Source: Sandaracinobacter neustonicus
GTDB taxonomy: Bacteria > Pseudomonadota > Alphaproteobacteria > Sphingomonadales > Sphingomonadaceae
Assembly: GCF_006385875.1 (NCBI RefSeq)
Contig: NZ_VFSU01000028.1
Location: forward strand, 1 to 64,000
Length of the DNA stretch: 64,000 nt
Direction: 5' to 3'
The notes beneath the pieces are model-generated. The model saw nothing but the letters and a program-made list of their open reading frames with translations. It had not been told where the DNA came from and searched no databases. A program made the translations under genes and the position numbers. Shown piece by piece: positions 61,567 to 64,000 of the stretch (position 1 is the stretch's first letter; each line of letters starts with the position of its first letter).

Positions 61567-62307
61567 ATGAACCGGGTTGTTCTTTCGTGCGCCGCTGCTT
61601 TGATGTGTGGTGCGCCGGCATATTCCGCTGTGGTGATGGATCAGTCGGCCGTTGTCGAAGCGTCGCCAAGCTTCGCCTTCGGCTGGTCCAACACATTTCT
61701 ACAGCCGAGCTTTGCAGTTGGCAGGTTGGGGCAGATGCAGTCGATTACGGCCGGAAAGAGCGGGTTGTTAACGCGGCTAGATCTGCAAATCGCAAATAGC
61801 GGACATAACCTGTCGCTCCCGTTCAGCATCAGTCTTGTGTCGGGAGAGCCCGGTGTCGCGGGTCTAATCGACGTTGTCGGTGCTCTAGATTTCCGACTGG
61901 GCGACACTCCTTTCATCACTGATGTTGAGTCTGGGAGCTTTTTCTCAGTCGATGTCAGTTCATTTGGCTATAAAGTCGTGCCCGGTCAGAAATTCAGCAT
62001 TCTGCTGATGCTGCCAAATTTTGATCTGGGGCCGACGTCTCCGACAGTAACGGGGCCCCGCTGGGCCTATGGCCTGACGCCGGAGGATGGTTCCTATTAC
62101 CCCGAAGGCTTCCTTGTATATGAAGGCGGCTTCAACACGTTGATTGATAGCAATGGCAATCGGTCGATATCTGGCTCTGATCGCGGTTTTCGAACCTATG
62201 TGGATGTCAGCGGCGTGCCGGACGTGTCTTCGTGGGCTTTGATGATTATGGGCTTCGGCCTGGTTGGATTCAACGTTCGTCGTCGAGGAGTTGCCGTCGC
62301 AGCCTGA
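61567..62307 (+). CDS. PEPxxWA-CTERM sorting-signal protein
   Basis: The product has 246 residues. It has a signal peptide (MNRVVLSCAAALMCGAPAYSA). The mature domain is beta-rich (LPFSISLVSGEPGVAGLIDVVGALDFRLGD..). The C-terminus VPDVSSWALMIMGFGLVGF followed by RRRG is the exosortase signal in its PEPxxWA form. Such proteins are processed at the membrane and exported as surface or matrix proteins. GC content is visibly lower than in neighbouring genes, suggesting transfer or rapid evolution. A GTG at 61558 is an alternative start. No exosortase gene lies in this window. Confidence 0.85.
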   Translation: MNRVVLSCAAALMCGAPAYSAVVMDQSAVVEASPSFAFGWSNTFLQPSFAVGRLGQMQSITAGKSGLLTRLDLQIANSGHNLSLPFSISLVSGEPGVAGLIDVVGALDFRLGDTPFITDVESGSFFSVDVSSFGYKVVPGQKFSILLMLPNFDLGPTSPTVTGPRWAYGLTPEDGSYYPEGFLVYEGGFNTLIDSNGNRSISGSDRGFRTYVDVSGVPDVSSWALMIMGFGLVGFNVRRRGVAVAA

Positions 62308-62322
62308 TCGATCAGCGCTCAT

Positions 62323-62820
62323 TTATCGGCTGGCTGGCCCCAACCCCCGAAACATCACCAGCGCATCCACAAACCCCAGCGCCGGATGCCGGAACGCGCC
62401 GGGCAGCCGCCCCACCACCTGAAACCCCAGCGATTGCCACAGCCGCACCGCTCGCTCGTTGGTGCTCACCACGAAGTTGAACTGCATCGCCCGGAACCCC
62501 CGCGTTGCGCCATGCGCCAGCGAATGCAGGCACATCGCCCGCGCCACCCCGCGCCCGGTCGCACTCGCCGCCGTCATGTAACCGCAGTTCGCCACATGCG
62601 CCCCGCCGCCCGCCTGATTGGCGCGAATATAATAGGTGCCCAGAATCTCGGCCCCATCTTCGGCCACGAAGGTCTCCCGGTCTGCGCCCAGCCAATAGGC
62701 CAGCGCCTCGGCCTCGCTCAGCGCCGGGTCCAGCGCATAGGTTTCGCCTGCGCGGATAGTCGGCAGGATGATGGCGGCGATGGCCCCGGAATCGGCGGGG
62801 GTTGCGGGGCGGATGTGCAT
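62323..62820 (-). CDS. GNAT-family N-acetyltransferase
   Basis: The product has 165 residues. IRPATPADSGAIAAIILPTI is the GNAT beta1-alpha1 start. YMTAASATGRGVARAMCLHSL carries the acetyl-CoA pyrophosphate loop (R/Q-x-x-G-x-G/A type, here TGRGVA). NFVVSTNERAVRLWQSLGFQVVGRLP is motif B. The substrate is unknown. The ATG at 62820 is the family start. It is convergent with the PEP-CTERM gene and divergent from yebC. Confidence 0.9.
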   Translation of the reverse strand: MHIRPATPADSGAIAAIILPTIRAGETYALDPALSEAEALAYWLGADRETFVAEDGAEILGTYYIRANQAGGGAHVANCGYMTAASATGRGVARAMCLHSLAHGATRGFRAMQFNFVVSTNERAVRLWQSLGFQVVGRLPGAFRHPALGFVDALVMFRGLGPASR

Positions 62821-62914
62821 GGCGCCGTGGTAGGGCCGCCATGGCCGCGCGGCAACGTCCGGGCCTGCCCGCACGATCTTTTCAAATCGCCGCTACTTCC
62901 CTAAAGCGCTGCCC

Positions 62915-63655
62915 ATGGCAGGTCATTCCAAGTTCAAGAACATCATGCACCGCAAGGGTGCGCAGGATGCGAAGCGCTCCAAGGTCTTCTCCAAGCTGGC
63001 GCGGGAAATCACCACTGCGGCCAAGGGCGGCAATGCCGATCCGGCGTTCAATCCCCGGCTGCGGGCCGTCATCGCGGCGGCAAAGGCCGTCTCCATGCCG
63101 AAAGACAATATCGATCGCGCGCTGAAAAAGGCCGAAGGCGGCGACGCGGAAAATTACGAGGAAATCCGCTACGAAGGCTTCGGCCCCGGCGGCGTCTCCG
63201 TGATCGTCGAGGCCCTGACGGACAACCGCAACCGCACCGCGACAGACGTGCGCACCGCCTTCTCGAAGAATGGCGGGAATGTCGGCACCTCCGGCTCCGT
63301 CTCACACGGGTTTGAACGGCTCGGCCTCATCACCTATCCTGCTTCGGCCGGAAGCGCGGACAAGCTGTTCGAAGCCGCGCTGGAAGCCGGCGCGGACGAT
63401 GTGGAATCCGGCGAAGACGAACATGAAATCTGGACCGCGGCAGACAGCCTGCACGAAGTCGCCAAGGCGCTGGAAGCCGCGCTGGGCGACAACGCCGGTG
63501 CCAAGCTCGCATGGCGGCCGAAAGAGTGGGTGGAAGTCGGCACGGAAACCGCCCAGCAGCTGCTGAAGATGATCGACACGCTGGAAGATCTGGACGACGT
63601 CCAGAATGTCTACGGCAATTACGACGTGCCGGACGAGGTGTTGAGCCAGCTGTGA
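62915..63655 (+). CDS. yebC: YebC/PmpR-family regulator
   Basis: The product has 246 residues. [39 protein letters not shown] is the unmistakable YebC N-terminus. [28 protein letters not shown] and [13 protein letters not shown] follow. The family acts as DNA-binding regulators or, as shown for some members, ribosome-associated factors for proline stretches. It is coupled to ruvC by a GTGA overlap, the classic yebC-ruvCAB order. Confidence 0.97.
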   Translation: MAGHSKFKNIMHRKGAQDAKRSKVFSKLAREITTAAKGGNADPAFNPRLRAVIAAAKAVSMPKDNIDRALKKAEGGDAENYEEIRYEGFGPGGVSVIVEALTDNRNRTATDVRTAFSKNGGNVGTSGSVSHGFERLGLITYPASAGSADKLFEAALEAGADDVESGEDEHEIWTAADSLHEVAKALEAALGDNAGAKLAWRPKEWVEVGTETAQQLLKMIDTLEDLDDVQNVYGNYDVPDEVLSQL

Positions 63656-64000
63656 TCCGAATCCTCGGCCTCGACCCGAGCCTGTCCAGAACCGGCTGGG
63701 GCCTGATCGGGGCCGAGGGCAACCGGCTGGTGCACATCGCCCATGGCGCGATTCCCACCCGCGCCGCCGATCCGCTGCCCGCGCGGTTGAAAATTCTGCA
63801 CGACGGCATCGCCGCCCTCATCGCCGCTCACGCGCCGCAGGAAGCCGCCGTGGAGGAGGTGTTCGTGAACAAGAACCCGCAATCCACCCTGAAGCTGGGG
63901 CAGGCGCGCGGCGTGGTGCTGCTGGCCGTGGGGCATCTCAGCGTGTCTGAACATGCCACCCGGCTGGTGAAAAAGGCGCTGACCGGCACCGGCGCTGCCG
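63652..64000 (+). CDS. ruvC: Holliday junction resolvase RuvC (cut by the window edge)
   Basis: The first 116 codons are present, and the gene continues beyond the right edge. [18 protein letters not shown] contains the first catalytic Asp (D8), and [27 protein letters not shown] holds the catalytic Glu and the conserved QA-RG helix. RuvC cuts four-way junctions made by RuvAB. The start is GTG at 63652, overlapping the yebC stop codon. ruvA and ruvB are expected next. Confidence 0.96.
   Translation, partial: MIRILGLDPSLSRTGWGLIGAEGNRLVHIAHGAIPTRAADPLPARLKILHDGIAALIAAHAPQEAAVEEVFVNKNPQSTLKLGQARGVVLLAVGHLSVSEHATRLVKKALTGTGAA

Overview
This is 64 kb of GC-rich chromosomal DNA, densely packed with genes. 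The gene complement points to an alphaproteobacterium of the Sphingomonadales. The signs are a GapR/DUF2312 protein, an MmcB-family repair protein, a PEPxxWA-CTERM sorting signal, GAAC/GTTC-N7 SOS-like boxes, a SUF-only iron-sulfur operon with an Rrf2 regulator, and large numbers of palindromic intergenic repeats. I see no rRNA, tRNA, CRISPR array, prophage or complete insertion sequence. The one RNA gene I can support is rnpB (RNase P RNA) at 40993-41372.

Layout. 0.3-4.8 kb: amidohydrolase, thioesterase-like protein, TrmH-type RNA methyltransferase, AlkA-like glycosylase, 2Fe-2S ferredoxin. 5.4-9.1 kb: VOC protein, MmcB, DJ-1/PfpI protein, FtsH. 9.1-15.1 kb: a divergent SDR/HxlR pair, BaiN-like flavoprotein, thiolase-like protein, serine hydrolase. 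15.6-19.5 kb: YbjN-like protein, HolC, PepA, dihydroorotase. 19.8-24.3 kb: YgfZ, Sel1 protein, CitE-like lyase, SPFH/NfeD pair, siroheme synthase N-domain. 24.3-28.3 kb: galU, lysA, lptM, argH in a row, with a TlpA-like lipoprotein starting head to head with argH. 29-37.6 kb: two hypotheticals, a free-standing lipoyl domain, GlpD, an MFS transporter, PdxH, DnaJ/CbpA, YihY, FabI. 37.8-45.9 kb: a secreted hypothetical, AroC, an acidic protein, DUF4870, rnpB, Ndk, VOC, HNH, GluQRS, HIG1, PduO, Tdk. 46-55 kb: DUF885 peptidase, then the SUF operon (regulator-sufB-DUF559-hypothetical-sufC-sufD-sufS-sufT-sufA) and N-formylglutamate amidohydrolase. 55.3-64 kb: a 57-aa PEP-CTERM-like peptide, YoaK, S9 peptidase, queuosine-precursor transporter, MATE, GapR, PEP-CTERM protein, GNAT, YebC, and the start of RuvC.

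The most unusual content lies between the genes. (1) A composite intergenic unit of about 0.5 kb recurs at eight places, always with its modules in the same order and on the same strand. Several copies have 13-bp terminal inverted repeats, and both ends carry two small hairpins whose stems differ in sequence but keep pairing. (2) One module of that unit, a GC-rich palindrome, flanks a DUF559 nuclease-like gene in inverted orientation. That gene sits inside the suf operon between near-duplicate copies of the sufB stop/start junction. This suggests a REP-type repeat mobilised by, or co-evolving with, a DUF559 protein. (3) A 273-bp element between pyrC and ygfZ has a perfect 35-bp outer inverted repeat enclosing two 98-nt hairpin arms, so it can form a three-way cruciform. 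(4) A structured element of about 170 bp occurs four times, each time within a few bases of the 3' end of a gene (fabI, rnpB, ndk, an HNH gene).

All family assignments come from reading the translations. No database search was run.
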